64,000 nucleotides of DNA from Marinirhabdus sp963799365 (GTDB taxonomy: Bacteria > Bacteroidota > Bacteroidia > Flavobacteriales > Flavobacteriaceae): assembly GCA_963799365.1 (NCBI GenBank), contig CAWCWV010000016.1, positions 124,001 to 188,000 on the forward strand, in the 5' to 3' direction. Both the position numbers and the translations under genes were made by a program. Every line of letters starts with the position of its first letter. The first letter of the stretch is position 1. The notes beneath the pieces are model-generated. The model made no database searches. It saw nothing but the letters and a program-made list of their open reading frames with translations, and was not told the DNA's origin. This document shows, piece after piece, positions 25,990 through 34,585 of the stretch.

Positions 25990-26805
25990 CTAAACAGCTA
26001 CATCATACTCCCGCAAGGCATCATTTAGAGATGTCTTTTTATTAGTACTTTCCTTTCGCTCTCCAATTATTAACGCACAACTTACTTGAAACTCGCCTGC
26101 TGGAAATTGTTTGGTATAACTTCCAGGAATCACTACAGATCTTGCAGGAACCAAACCTTTCATTTCTTTTGGAGAATTGCCTGTAACATCTATAATTTTG
26201 GTGGATGCGGTTAAAACGACATTGGCCCCTAGTACTGCTTCTTTTTCCACACGAACCCCCTCTACAACAATACTCCTAGAACCAATAAATGCGTTATCTT
26301 CAATAATTACAGGAGCTGCTTGTAAGGGCTCTAAAACGCCACCAATACCTACACCACCACTTAGGTGTACATTTTTTCCAATTTGTGCACAGCTTCCCAC
26401 AGTTGCCCAAGTATCTACCATAGTACCTTCATCTACATATGCACCAATATTAATATAGCTAGGCATCATAATAACACCTTTGCTAATATAAGCTCCATAG
26501 CGAGCCACGGCGTGAGGAACAACCCGAATTCCCTTTGCTTCGTAGCCTCTTTTCAGCGGAATTTTATCGTGGTATTCAAAAATACCAGCTTCCATCGTTT
26601 CCATTTTCTGGATAGGGAAATACAGCACCACCGCTTTTTTTACCCATTCGTTTACCTGCCATCCGTTTGGGGTTGGTTGTGCACAGCGTAATTCTCCTTC
26701 GTCACACAAACGTACAACTTCTCTAATGGCTGCAATGGTTTCTGGGTTGGTCAATAGGGAGCGATCGTCCCAAGCAGTTTCTATTGTTTTCTTTAATTCG
26801 GTCAT
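25990..26805 (-). CDS. dapD: 2,3,4,5-tetrahydropyridine-2,6-dicarboxylate N-succinyltransferase
   Basis: 271 residues, full length. After a helical N-terminal domain come left-handed beta-helix hexapeptides with the family sequences MMPSYINIGAYVDEGTMVDTWA (spanning the catalytic Asp region), IGKNVHLSGGVGIGGVLEP and SFIGSR-type IEDNAFIGSRSIVVEG. It succinylates tetrahydrodipicolinate in the diaminopimelate/lysine pathway, supplying peptidoglycan. A minus-strand -7 box, TATCTTTA, lies at 26851-26844. Confidence 0.97.
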   Translation of the reverse strand: MTELKKTIETAWDDRSLLTNPETIAAIREVVRLCDEGELRCAQPTPNGWQVNEWVKKAVVLYFPIQKMETMEAGIFEYHDKIPLKRGYEAKGIRVVPHAVARYGAYISKGVIMMPSYINIGAYVDEGTMVDTWATVGSCAQIGKNVHLSGGVGIGGVLEPLQAAPVIIEDNAFIGSRSIVVEGVRVEKEAVLGANVVLTASTKIIDVTGNSPKEMKGLVPARSVVIPGSYTKQFPAGEFQVSCALIIGERKESTNKKTSLNDALREYDVAV

Positions 26806-27130
26806 TATAGGTAGATGCTAATTAGGTTTCAGTTTCTGAATGGTAAAGATACAATATGTATAATGTCTCCATATCCTTCCGTAGAGAAAAAAACCTTTAA
26901 TACGAAGTTCCCTCAATCAAAAGGAGTGTTCCCTCATTCTAGCTTTAGTGCTTAAAATTTTGAGTTTAAATTTAGACTGTGCTTAAGAGTACTTATTAAA
27001 AACACCCTCATGGAGGAGGAAAAGTTGAGGTTGTTGGTGAAAGGAGTTTCAGAAATGGATCTCCTTTTTTTAGTAATCATTCTGTTTGAAAAATTAGAAG
27101 TTATTGTATTTTTATAAAAACTAAATTTCT
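26806..27130. other. Intergenic region, no confident gene
   Basis: Divergent promoter region. It holds the TATCTTTA box for dapD (26851-26844, minus). A short frame at 27010-27117 (+) could encode a 35-residue peptide (MEEEKLRLLVKGVSEM, then hydrophobic), but I see no supporting promoter or conservation and do not call it. Confidence 0.4.
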
Positions 27131-28456
27131 ATGAAAAAACAATTTCTCTTTACACTCTTGTTCATTGCTATAAGTTTCTTCGGAAATGCCCAAATCCTTT
27201 CTGAATGGGACCGCGCTACTATGCGAGATGAAATTTTAGCAGACCGCTTCAATAATCTATTACCTACCTTAATGGACGATACCGATATTGACATGTGGTT
27301 GGTTATCTCGCGAGAATACAACGAAGATCCAGTAATGCGCACCATGCTTCCTGCCACCTGGCTCAATGCACGCCGAAGAACTATCCTAGTGTTTTACCGC
27401 AACAAAGCAAAAAACACCATTGAAAAATTAGCAGTGGCTCGCTATGATGTAGGCGAGAACATACAAAGCGCCTGGGATAAAGAACAACAGCCAAATCAAT
27501 GGCAACGTTTGGTAGAGATTATTCAGGAACGGAACCCAGAGAAAATAGCAGTGAATTATAGTAAGCATTTCGGAATAGCAGACGGATTGGTACATACAGA
27601 TTTTGAGGAATTGAAGGAAGCGCTGCCAGGATTTTTGGAAGCCAAGATTGTTTCAGCTGAAAAGTTAGCTATCGCATGGATTGAGACTAGAACCGAAAAA
27701 GAAATGGAGCTTTACAATACCCTGGTTCAAGTGACCCATGATATTATTGACGAAGCGTTTTCCAGTAAGGTAATTACCCCAGGAACAACAACAACGGACG
27801 ATGTGGTGTGGTGGATGCGTCAAAAAGTAACCGATATGGGTTTAGAAACTTGGTTTCACCCCACAGTAGATGTGCAACGAAGCAATGAAGCGCTAAAAAG
27901 CCATATTGAATCTTTCAGCAAAGCAAAAAAAGATGAGTTGATATTACCAGGAGATTTGTTGCATTGCGATTTCGGGATCACCTATATTACTTTGAATACA
28001 GATTGCCAGCAACACGCCTATGTCTTAAAAGAAGGAGAAACTAAAGTTCCTGGTTTTTTAGAAGAAGCTTTCGCAACAGGAAACAGGGTGCAGGATATTT
28101 TTACCAATAATTTTAAAACAGGAAACACAGGAAATGAAATTCTTTTAGAATCTCTTGCCGAAGCGAAAGCCGAAGGATTACGTCCATCAATCTATACACA
28201 TCCATTAGGAACTTATGGGCATAGCTCAGGAACTACGTTGGGAATGTGGGACAGTCAGGGTGGTGTGCCTGTAAATGGGGATTATCCATTACATACCAAC
28301 ACAGTGTATGCTATAGAGCTGAACAATACCACCTATATTAAGGAATGGGACAAAGACGTACGCATCATGCTGGAAGAAGCTGGATTTTGGGGTGCTAAAG
28401 GCTTTCGATATGTGAATAAACGGCAAGAGGAAATTAAGGTAGTTTCTTGGAAGTAA
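27131..28456 (+). CDS. Secreted M24 family metallopeptidase (Xaa-Pro aminopeptidase-like)
   Basis: 441 residues. The signal peptide ends GNA with Gln at +1. The N-terminal half has the creatinase-like domain (DIDMWLVISREYNEDP). The pita-bread catalytic domain shows LLHCDFGITY (first Asp ligand) near 280, THPLGTYGHSSG (His ligand) near 357, and YAIELNNT (Glu ligand) near 398. M24B members remove N-terminal residues preceding Pro or cleave related bonds with two metal ions, here in the periplasm or outside. It is followed after 65 nt by a T9SS cargo gene. Confidence 0.88.
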   Translation: MKKQFLFTLLFIAISFFGNAQILSEWDRATMRDEILADRFNNLLPTLMDDTDIDMWLVISREYNEDPVMRTMLPATWLNARRRTILVFYRNKAKNTIEKLAVARYDVGENIQSAWDKEQQPNQWQRLVEIIQERNPEKIAVNYSKHFGIADGLVHTDFEELKEALPGFLEAKIVSAEKLAIAWIETRTEKEMELYNTLVQVTHDIIDEAFSSKVITPGTTTTDDVVWWMRQKVTDMGLETWFHPTVDVQRSNEALKSHIESFSKAKKDELILPGDLLHCDFGITYITLNTDCQQHAYVLKEGETKVPGFLEEAFATGNRVQDIFTNNFKTGNTGNEILLESLAEAKAEGLRPSIYTHPLGTYGHSSGTTLGMWDSQGGVPVNGDYPLHTNTVYAIELNNTTYIKEWDKDVRIMLEEAGFWGAKGFRYVNKRQEEIKVVSWK

Positions 28457-28521
28457 ATTGCAACCAGGAATTATGTTGAAACACTAAAAAAAAGTAAGTT
28501 TACCTAATCTAAAAATTACCC

Positions 28522-29763
28522 ATGAAAAAGTCGATAGTTTATTTCCTGTTATGTTTTTCATTTTCTTTGAGTTATGCTCAAGAATGGCAATCACTTCCTA
28601 ATGCTCCTTTTTCAGGACGTTTTGATGATATTTTTTTTATAAATGAAAATACAGGTTGGGCGGCAGATGGACCTGGAGGATCTATATACAAAACTACCGA
28701 TGCTGGTAATAGCTGGGAGTTGCAATTCAATGAGTTTTCTTATTTCAGAAATATTGAATTTTTAAACGAGAATGTTGGGTTTTTAGGTACTCTTGAAAAT
28801 TCATTTTACAGAACGACAGACGGTGGTGATACTTGGGGTATTGTAAACATGAGCCCTTATCCAGAAGCGATTTGTGGTATCGATGCCGTAGGTGAATCAA
28901 CAGTGTATGGTGTAGGTGCTTATTTTTCTCCTGCGCATATGATTAAATCTACAGATGGCGGACAAACATTTACTTTTACCGATATGTCTTCCTATGCTGA
29001 TGGGTTGGTTGAGGTTGAGTTTGTAGACGAAATGCATGGGTACACTTCAGGACGTGCAAATTCTGGTGGTGTCATTTTAGAAACCTTTGACGGCGGAGTG
29101 ACGTGGACCGAAATATTCAACTCTGGTAATCCGGGTGAGTATGTTTGGAAACTTCAACTAAGAGATAACGGAACTCATATTTTTGGTTCTATTGAATCCA
29201 ACAATCAAGGAAAATTGATTAAATCTTTTGATAGTGGAGCTACTTGGGTAACCAAAAATTTCCCCGATCCTAGTGTTCAAGGGATAGGTTTTGTAAGTGA
29301 TACCCGTGGATGGATGGGGGGTCACAATTCAGGGTTTTATGAAACCAATGATGGGGGTGATACCTGGGAAGATATTGGTCTTGGGTTCACATTAAATCGT
29401 TTCTTTTTTATTAATGATGATGTAGCCTATTGTAGTGGAGAAACTATTTACCGTTTTGATCGTGAAATAATTTTAGACGTTCCGGAACAAGAAGTTAATC
29501 AAACAAAAGATCTTGAGGTGATTATTGCGCCCAACCCTGTACAAGATATTTTAACGGTATCATTAGGCTTTACGCACATAGACAATGTGTTAATAGAATT
29601 GTACGACATTAATGGTAAACTTATTAAAAGACTGATGCGGGATAAAATACCAGCTGCAGAAACTCGCAGTTATTCATTCCCGTTTACGTACGCAGCTGGG
29701 ACTTATTTTCTTGACATTCATACCAACAATGGTAGAAGGTCCAAGAAGTTTGTTAAACATTAA
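28522..29763 (+). CDS. T9SS-secreted beta-propeller protein (YCF48/BNR-like repeats)
   Basis: 413 residues. The signal peptide is cleaved before QEW. Residues of about 30-310 carry repeated GGDTW/DGGVTW/DSGATW turns (for example TTDAGNSWELQF, TNDGGDTWEDIG) of a YCF48/sortilin-type propeller. The last 80 residues (IIAPNPVQDILTVSL, ELYDINGKLIK, AAGTYFLDI, KKFVKH) are a type A T9SS sorting domain, which directs the protein through the outer membrane. Function unknown; such propellers bind proteins or glycans. Confidence 0.86.
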   Translation: MKKSIVYFLLCFSFSLSYAQEWQSLPNAPFSGRFDDIFFINENTGWAADGPGGSIYKTTDAGNSWELQFNEFSYFRNIEFLNENVGFLGTLENSFYRTTDGGDTWGIVNMSPYPEAICGIDAVGESTVYGVGAYFSPAHMIKSTDGGQTFTFTDMSSYADGLVEVEFVDEMHGYTSGRANSGGVILETFDGGVTWTEIFNSGNPGEYVWKLQLRDNGTHIFGSIESNNQGKLIKSFDSGATWVTKNFPDPSVQGIGFVSDTRGWMGGHNSGFYETNDGGDTWEDIGLGFTLNRFFFINDDVAYCSGETIYRFDREIILDVPEQEVNQTKDLEVIIAPNPVQDILTVSLGFTHIDNVLIELYDINGKLIKRLMRDKIPAAETRSYSFPFTYAAGTYFLDIHTNNGRRSKKFVKH

Positions 29764-29802
29764 ACTATAAAAGTAATCTGGTGTCTAAAGATTCCTAAAC
29801 TA

Positions 29803-30225
29803 TTACTGCTGCATTTTCAGATACTTGTCTATAGAATGTTTTCCACTTCCATAAAAGAGGAAGAAAATACATACAAACAATACGGCAAGCGCCAATATAA
29901 GGTTGCTACTATTCATCACACCCACAAAATTGATGAGTACTGCTCCAACCAAGATAGGTAATTGCGCGATAATGGCCCAGCGTGTTAACAACCCAAAAAC
30001 AATTAGAAAACCACCTACAAAATGAGCTGGAGCGATATAATGAACCAAAAGTACATCGCCAATAAGTGGTTTGATAGGCTCGTACAATTCTAAAAGTAAC
30101 GGTAGGTTTGACATAAAGTAGACTCCCTGATAAAATAAAAGGATGCCTAGTGCAATGCGTAGCAAGTCAATGGGATAATAGCTGTTTTTATTAGCCCATT
30201 TGTTTAGAGATTTTATAGTTCCCAT
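29803..30225 (-). CDS. DoxX family membrane protein
   Basis: 140 residues with four membrane helices: LLRIALGILLFYQGVYF, HFVGGFLIVFGLLTRWA, QLPILVGAVLINFVG and ILALAVLFVCIFFLFYG. The GG.LL..GL.TR pattern in helix 2 is the DoxX signature. The family is linked to thiosulfate:quinone oxidoreductase and to redox stress complexes, but most members are uncharacterised. It is 60 nt downstream of the acyl-CoA carboxylase gene and co-oriented. Confidence 0.85.
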   Translation of the reverse strand: MGTIKSLNKWANKNSYYPIDLLRIALGILLFYQGVYFMSNLPLLLELYEPIKPLIGDVLLVHYIAPAHFVGGFLIVFGLLTRWAIIAQLPILVGAVLINFVGVMNSSNLILALAVLFVCIFFLFYGSGKHSIDKYLKMQQ

Positions 30226-30284
30226 GGCTAAAAAGGTATTTGTTAGGTTTCACTAAGATACTCATTTTTAGCCATATAAATAAA

Positions 30285-31928
30285 TTAAACTTGTATAACG
30301 CCCAAGTTAAAGGGCTTTTCAATAGGAGCGTGGTTTGCAGCTTCAATTCCTATACTTATCCATTTTCTAGTATCCAGTGGGTCAATTACAGCATCTGTCC
30401 AAATTTTTGATGCTGCGTAGTAGGGGGAAATTTGGCGGTCGTACCTAGCTTTTATTCGGTCAAAAAGTTCTTTCTCCACTTCTGGAGTAATGGTTTCACC
30501 TCTCTTTTTTAGGGAAGCAGTTTCAATCTGTAACAATACTTTTGCAGCACTGTTACCACTCATTACGGCAAGTTCAGCACTTGGCCAGGCTACTATTAAT
30601 CTTGGATCGTAAGCCTTTCCGCACATAGCATAATTTCCTGCGCCATAGCTATTTCCAATAATAATTGTAAATTTTGGGACTACACTATTACTTACCGCAT
30701 TCACCATTTTGGCACCATCTTTAATAATACCGCCATGTTCACTTTTACTTCCTACCATAAAGCCGGTTACATCCTGCAAAAACACTAACGGTATTTTTTT
30801 CTGGTTACAGTTGGCTATAAATCGGGTGGCTTTATCTGCACTATCGCTATAAATTACACCCCCAAATTGCATCTCGCTAGGTTTGGTTTTGGATTTTGTG
30901 GTCTTTACCAACTTACGCTGGTTGGCAACAATCCCAACTGCCCAGCCATCAATACGTGCATAACCTGTTAAGATGGTTTGGCCATAACCTTCTTTATATT
31001 CTTCAAAATCACTATCATCGACCAAACGTGTAATGATTTCTCGCATGTCGTACTGGTCTGCTCTGGATTTTGGGAGAATACCATAAATATCTTCTTGCTT
31101 TTCTGAAGGTTTTTTCGCAGCAATTCTATTAAAACCAGCCTTGTCAAAATCCCCAATTTTAGAGATAATATTTTTTATTTTGTCTAAAGCGTCTTTATCG
31201 TCTTTAGCTTTATAATCTGTAACACCACTTACTTCGCAATGGGTTGTAGCGCCACCCAGGGTTTCATTATCTATACTTTCGCCTATGGCTGCTTTTACGA
31301 GATAACTACCCGCTAAGAAAATACTACCTGTTTTATCAACAATTAAGGCTTCATCGCTCATAATTGGCAAGTAAGCGCCTCCTGCTACACAACTGCCCAT
31401 AACGGCACTAATTTGTGTAATCCCCATACTACTCATGACAGCATTATTTCTAAAAATACGTCCAAAATGTTCTTTGTCCGGGAAAATTTCGTCTTGCATA
31501 GGTAAATAAACACCAGCACTATCTACCAGGTAAATGATGGGTAATTTATTTTCTATGGAAATTTCCTGTGCGCGAAGGTTTTTCTTTGCTGTTATTGGAA
31601 ACCAGGCACCTGCTTTTACGGTAGCATCATTTGCAACAACTATGCATTGCTTGCCTTTCACATACCCAATCTTCACCACAACACCACCACTAGGGCAACC
31701 GCCGTGTTCTTCGTACATGCCGTCTCCTGCGAAAGCACCAATTTCTATACTTGGTTTTTTTTCATCCAGTAAGTAAGCTATACGCTCACGCGCAGTCATT
31801 TTACCTTTGGCGTGGTGTTTTTCTATGCGTTTTTCGCCTCCGCCTAATTTTACTTTCGCAAACCGATTGCGCAAGTCTGATAGTGCTAATTTATTATGAT
31901 CTTCGTTTTTATTGAAGTTGATATCCAC
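30285..31928 (-). CDS. Acyl-CoA carboxylase beta subunit (methylcrotonyl/propionyl type), GTG start
   Basis: 547 residues from GTG at 31928 (VDINFNKNEDH), the usual family N-terminus; the nine extra residues of the longer frame are not typical. It has two crotonase-like carboxyltransferase halves: GGGEKRIEKHHAKGKMTARERI, MGSCVAGGAYLPIMSDEALIV, then DVTGFMVGSKSEHGG and GNSYGAGNYAMCGKAYDPR. The subunit transfers CO2 from carboxybiotin to an acyl-CoA, probably 3-methylcrotonyl-CoA in leucine breakdown. The biotin carboxylase partner is not in this window. Confidence 0.88.
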   Translation of the reverse strand: MDINFNKNEDHNKLALSDLRNRFAKVKLGGGEKRIEKHHAKGKMTARERIAYLLDEKKPSIEIGAFAGDGMYEEHGGCPSGGVVVKIGYVKGKQCIVVANDATVKAGAWFPITAKKNLRAQEISIENKLPIIYLVDSAGVYLPMQDEIFPDKEHFGRIFRNNAVMSSMGITQISAVMGSCVAGGAYLPIMSDEALIVDKTGSIFLAGSYLVKAAIGESIDNETLGGATTHCEVSGVTDYKAKDDKDALDKIKNIISKIGDFDKAGFNRIAAKKPSEKQEDIYGILPKSRADQYDMREIITRLVDDSDFEEYKEGYGQTILTGYARIDGWAVGIVANQRKLVKTTKSKTKPSEMQFGGVIYSDSADKATRFIANCNQKKIPLVFLQDVTGFMVGSKSEHGGIIKDGAKMVNAVSNSVVPKFTIIIGNSYGAGNYAMCGKAYDPRLIVAWPSAELAVMSGNSAAKVLLQIETASLKKRGETITPEVEKELFDRIKARYDRQISPYYAASKIWTDAVIDPLDTRKWISIGIEAANHAPIEKPFNLGVIQV

Positions 31929-32000
31929 GTGTCTTATTTTTCCGCTAAGGTACAAAAATCTAGTGTTTTTTCGCTTCTGAAAATTTAGCTATTAAAAATA

Positions 32001-32044
32001 TTCCTAGGTAATATTTGCCTAGGAAAATAAATATACTATCTTTG
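32001..32044 (+). promoter_or_regulatory. Consensus promoter overlapped by a CCTAGG-type palindrome (probable MarR operator)
   Basis: TTG (32015-32017), a 19-nt spacer and TATCTTTG (32037-32044) form a consensus Bacteroidota promoter. The inverted repeat TTCCTAGG (32001-32008) / CCTAGGAA (32018-32025) brackets the -33 element. The operon it drives encodes a MarR regulator (second gene), so autorepression through this site is the simplest reading. Confidence 0.75.
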
Positions 32045-32051
32045 TTTAAAT

Positions 32052-32594
32052 ATGAAACCTATGAAAAAAATACTTGCCTTTGGAGGAAGCAATAGTAGTA
32101 CTTCCATAAACAAACGATTGGCGGTTTACGCAGCAAACCAATTAAAAGATGTTGAGATCAATATATTAGATCTTAATAATTTTGAATTTCCGCTTTATGG
32201 AATTGATTATGAAAAAGAGCACGGGATTCCCGAGAATGCGCAACTATTCCTAAATTATATAAAAGAATCGGACGGAATTGTTTTGTCACTAGCTGAGCAT
32301 AATGGGGCTTATAGTACCGCATTTAAAAACCTGTTCGATTGGATCTCACGTATTGATGGAAAATTATGGAGTGATAAACCAATGTTATTATTAGCAACTT
32401 CTCCTGGTGGAAGAGGTGGGGCAAGTGTACTTGAAATTGCAAAAGGAAGATTTCCCTATATGGGCGGAAATATTGTAGCCACATTTTCGCTGCCTAGTTT
32501 TAACGATAATTTTTCAGAATCTGGGATAATGGGTCAAACGCTCCACGATGAATTGCATCAAGCAATAGCTAGCTTTCAACACGCAATTAAATAA
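32052..32594 (+). CDS. NADPH-dependent FMN reductase family protein
   Basis: 180 residues; the start may be the ATG at 32052 or at 32061 (MKKILAFGGSNS). The flavodoxin-like fold shows AFGGSNSSTSINKRLA (phosphate loop), SLAEHNGAYSTAFKNLFDW around residue 82 and TSPGGRGGA near 117, all typical of the FMN-binding azo/quinone/chromate reductase group. It is the first gene of an operon with a MarR regulator and a pirin, pointing to quinone or electrophile defence. Its promoter carries the palindrome at 32001-32025. Confidence 0.87.
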   Translation: MKPMKKILAFGGSNSSTSINKRLAVYAANQLKDVEINILDLNNFEFPLYGIDYEKEHGIPENAQLFLNYIKESDGIVLSLAEHNGAYSTAFKNLFDWISRIDGKLWSDKPMLLLATSPGGRGGASVLEIAKGRFPYMGGNIVATFSLPSFNDNFSESGIMGQTLHDELHQAIASFQHAIK

Positions 32595-32606
32595 CTAAAT
32601 ATTAGG

Positions 32607-33044
32607 ATGGGCGATATTTCTAAAGACATTAACAGCAGTTTTAAAAATGATAAGCAGAAAGCAATGCTTAATATTATATATACAGCAAACTGGATTACAA
32701 GCCAGCAAAACAATTTTTTTAAATCGTTTGATATTTCACCCCAACAGTATAATATATTACGCATATTACGGGGTGCCGGTGAAGTGCTTCCCGTACAAAC
32801 TATAAAGGATAGAATGCTACAACGAGCTCCCAACGCAACAAGGATGATGGATAAACTTTGTGATAAACAACTCATTAAACGTGTTGCCTGTAGTAATGAT
32901 CGTCGCGTAGTACAGGTTGAAATTACAGAAAAAGGACTTTTACTTTTAACCGAAATAGACAAAGCACATCCTACAGAATATTTAAAGAATATCACGATGA
33001 AAGAGGCAGCTGTCTTGAGTGATTTACTGGATAAAATTAGATAA
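32607..33044 (+). CDS. MarR family winged-helix transcriptional regulator
   Basis: 145 residues. FDISPQQYNILRILRG, then MLQRAPNATRMMDKLCDK (recognition helix) and NDRRVVQVEITEKGLLLL (wing) are MarR signatures. It starts 13 nt after the flavin reductase gene. MarR dimers usually bind short palindromes and release them on binding phenolics or on thiol oxidation; here the TTCCTAGG dyad of the operon promoter is the obvious candidate. Cys residues (about 88 and 97) could sense oxidation, but that is inference. Confidence 0.88.
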   Translation: MGDISKDINSSFKNDKQKAMLNIIYTANWITSQQNNFFKSFDISPQQYNILRILRGAGEVLPVQTIKDRMLQRAPNATRMMDKLCDKQLIKRVACSNDRRVVQVEITEKGLLLLTEIDKAHPTEYLKNITMKEAAVLSDLLDKIR

Positions 33045-33167
33045 TAATAACCCGTTGTGAATTTTAGCAATTCACCCTTTAGGGAGGGGCTAAAATTGAC
33101 AAAATACTTCAAAATGCAAAATAGGGAATACTGTTAAAGATATTTATGAACCAAAAAGTAAACAAAA

Positions 33168-34037
33168 ATGAAATTAAATAGCATAAAAAATATTGGACGA
33201 AGTGATTTTGTGAATATGGGACCCATTAAGTTGCGACAACCTATTCCAACTTCAGAAATTGAAATGATAGATCCTTTTATATTATTACACCACTATGGAC
33301 CCTATCCTATTAATGAATTAAACAATCCGTTTGATTTAGGCCCACATCCACATCGTGGTTTTGAACCTGTTACGTTTTTAATTCAGGGTGAGCAATTACA
33401 TAGAGACTCTTTGGGTAATGAAAGCGTTGTAAAAGCCGGAGATGTGCAATGGACTACCGCAGGACGGGGAATTATGCATGCCGAAGGTCCAACGAAAGAG
33501 TTTGTAAAAGCGGGGGGTGACTTAGAGGGAATTCAACTATGGCTCAATTTACCAGCAGCGAAAAAAATGATGCCAGCTGCATACCAGCATGAAAAAAATG
33601 AAGATTTTAGAGTGGTAGTTTCTAAAGATGAAAAGGTGAAAATTCAAATTATAGCGGGTGAGCTGGAAGAAACTTATGGTAGAATTGCCACACAAACAGC
33701 TGTAAATGCTTTTATGATAACTGCTACTGAGGGAGGTTTTTACGAAATAGCAGTTCCAAAAGACCACCAAGCGTTACTATACCTTATAAAAGGGGAGGTA
33801 AAAGTTAATGGAACCACCGATTTAAAATTGAATGACAACCAGCTACTATGGTTTGAGCAAGATGGGGAGGGATTTTCTATAGAGACAACTACTAATAGTA
33901 TCTTATTATTTTTATCTGGAGTGCCTATAAATGAAGAAGTGAAGAGTTGGGGGCCGTATGTGATGAATACTCAAACAGAAATTATGGAAGCCTTACGTGA
34001 TTATCAACAAGGCAAAATGGGATTCTTACCCGCCTAA
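33168..34037 (+). CDS. Pirin family protein
   Basis: 289 residues, bicupin. The metal-binding set is complete: His60 and His62 in GPHPHRGFEPV, His104 and Glu106 in GIMHAEGP. Pirins bind Fe(II); bacterial members act as quercetin dioxygenases or redox-linked regulators. Pirin, NADPH:FMN reductase and MarR together form a recurrent quinone/flavonoid-type stress module. A dyad (ATTTTAGC 33061-33068 / GCTAAAAT 33089-33096) separates it from the marR gene, and a terminator follows its stop. Confidence 0.9.
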   Translation: MKLNSIKNIGRSDFVNMGPIKLRQPIPTSEIEMIDPFILLHHYGPYPINELNNPFDLGPHPHRGFEPVTFLIQGEQLHRDSLGNESVVKAGDVQWTTAGRGIMHAEGPTKEFVKAGGDLEGIQLWLNLPAAKKMMPAAYQHEKNEDFRVVVSKDEKVKIQIIAGELEETYGRIATQTAVNAFMITATEGGFYEIAVPKDHQALLYLIKGEVKVNGTTDLKLNDNQLLWFEQDGEGFSIETTTNSILLFLSGVPINEEVKSWGPYVMNTQTEIMEALRDYQQGKMGFLPA

Positions 34038-34042
34038 CAATT

Positions 34043-34067
34043 AAGCATCCTTTGGGTGCTTTTTTTG
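34043..34067 (+). terminator. Intrinsic terminator after pirin gene
   Basis: AAGCATCC (34043-34050), loop TTT, then GGGTGCTT (34054-34061) running into a T tract. It closes the FMN reductase-marR-pirin operon. Confidence 0.85.
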
Positions 34068-34207
34068 TATAAAAATCCGATATTTGTCGGGCTGTAAGAA
34101 TGTAAAATATTATTACAGCTGGTTCTTATAGAAATTGGATGTTTTATGATATTTTTTGAATTAAAAAAGACAGCAGTACTATTTTCTATCTTATATATTT
34201 GAATCTA

Positions 34208-34322
34208 AATTTGCGTTAAGGATTGAGCGGTCTGTTTGAGCTCTCCCGATAGGTATCGGGAAGCGAGTAGCGAAAGCCTGACCTTCTAGAGTTGGAAGTA
34301 TGATAGCGAAAGAAGGGAACGC
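34208..34322 (+). ncRNA. Structured leader RNA (Flavo-1-like candidate) before a small membrane-protein gene
   Basis: A TATATTTG -7 box at 34194-34201 predicts a start near 34208. Closing helix P1 pairs GCGTT (34213-34217) with AACGC (34318-34322). Inside are P2, GGTC (34229-34232) with GACC (34280-34283), capped by the perfect hairpin TCCCGAT-AGGT-ATCGGGA (34244-34261), and P3, TTCT (34284-34287) with AGAA (34311-34314). The string GCGAAAGCC and the closing GGGAACGCCC recur in flavobacterial intergenic RNAs; the Rfam Flavo-1 motif is my best name, not verified. It ends 20 nt before the ATG at 34342. Confidence 0.6.
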
Positions 34323-34341
34323 CCAAAAAAATAATCTCATG

Positions 34342-34518
34342 ATGAATAAAAATACTGTACTTGCCTGGGCCACATTTGTAATGATTATTGTTGGATGCGC
34401 GCTAATTGCCCTTGGAGCTTTTAGATACGATGATGTTGCAGGATGGGGATTCGCAGCTGTAGGAATAGGTTTCTTCGCTATTGCGTGGGTATTTAATGCC
34501 CTTAAAGGACGTATGTAA
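34342..34518 (+). CDS. CAL67264 family small membrane protein
   Basis: 58 residues from the ATG at 34342 (MNKNTVLAW; an ATG at 34339 adds one Met). Two membrane helices, TFVMIIVGCALIALGAF and GFAAVGIGFFAIAWVF, flank a short RYDDVAGW loop. It matches a small family restricted to Flavobacteriia, named after a Gramella protein, of unknown function and habitually placed just upstream of ettA, as here (67 nt). The structured leader RNA lies in its 5' UTR. Confidence 0.82.
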   Translation: MNKNTVLAWATFVMIIVGCALIALGAFRYDDVAGWGFAAVGIGFFAIAWVFNALKGRM

Positions 34519-34585
34519 TTCGTTCATTAAAGAAATGAATAAACTCAATCAACATATTAGCTAATTACTCAATTTAAACAACACT

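Noticed and set aside
25768..26045. Frames encoding repeated RTTHNAQ or RCALCVV peptides at array E
   Set aside because: Produced by the ACGCACA repeat on both strands; no gene-like sequence outside it.
27010..27117. 35-residue frame in front of the M24 peptidase gene
   Set aside because: Too short, no promoter at the right distance and no recognised family; mentioned in the spacer entry only.
33061..33096. Dyad ATTTTAGC / GCTAAAAT between marR and pirin genes considered as a terminator
   Set aside because: No T run follows and the intervening 20 nt are G/A-rich; it may be a weak hairpin but does not support a call.
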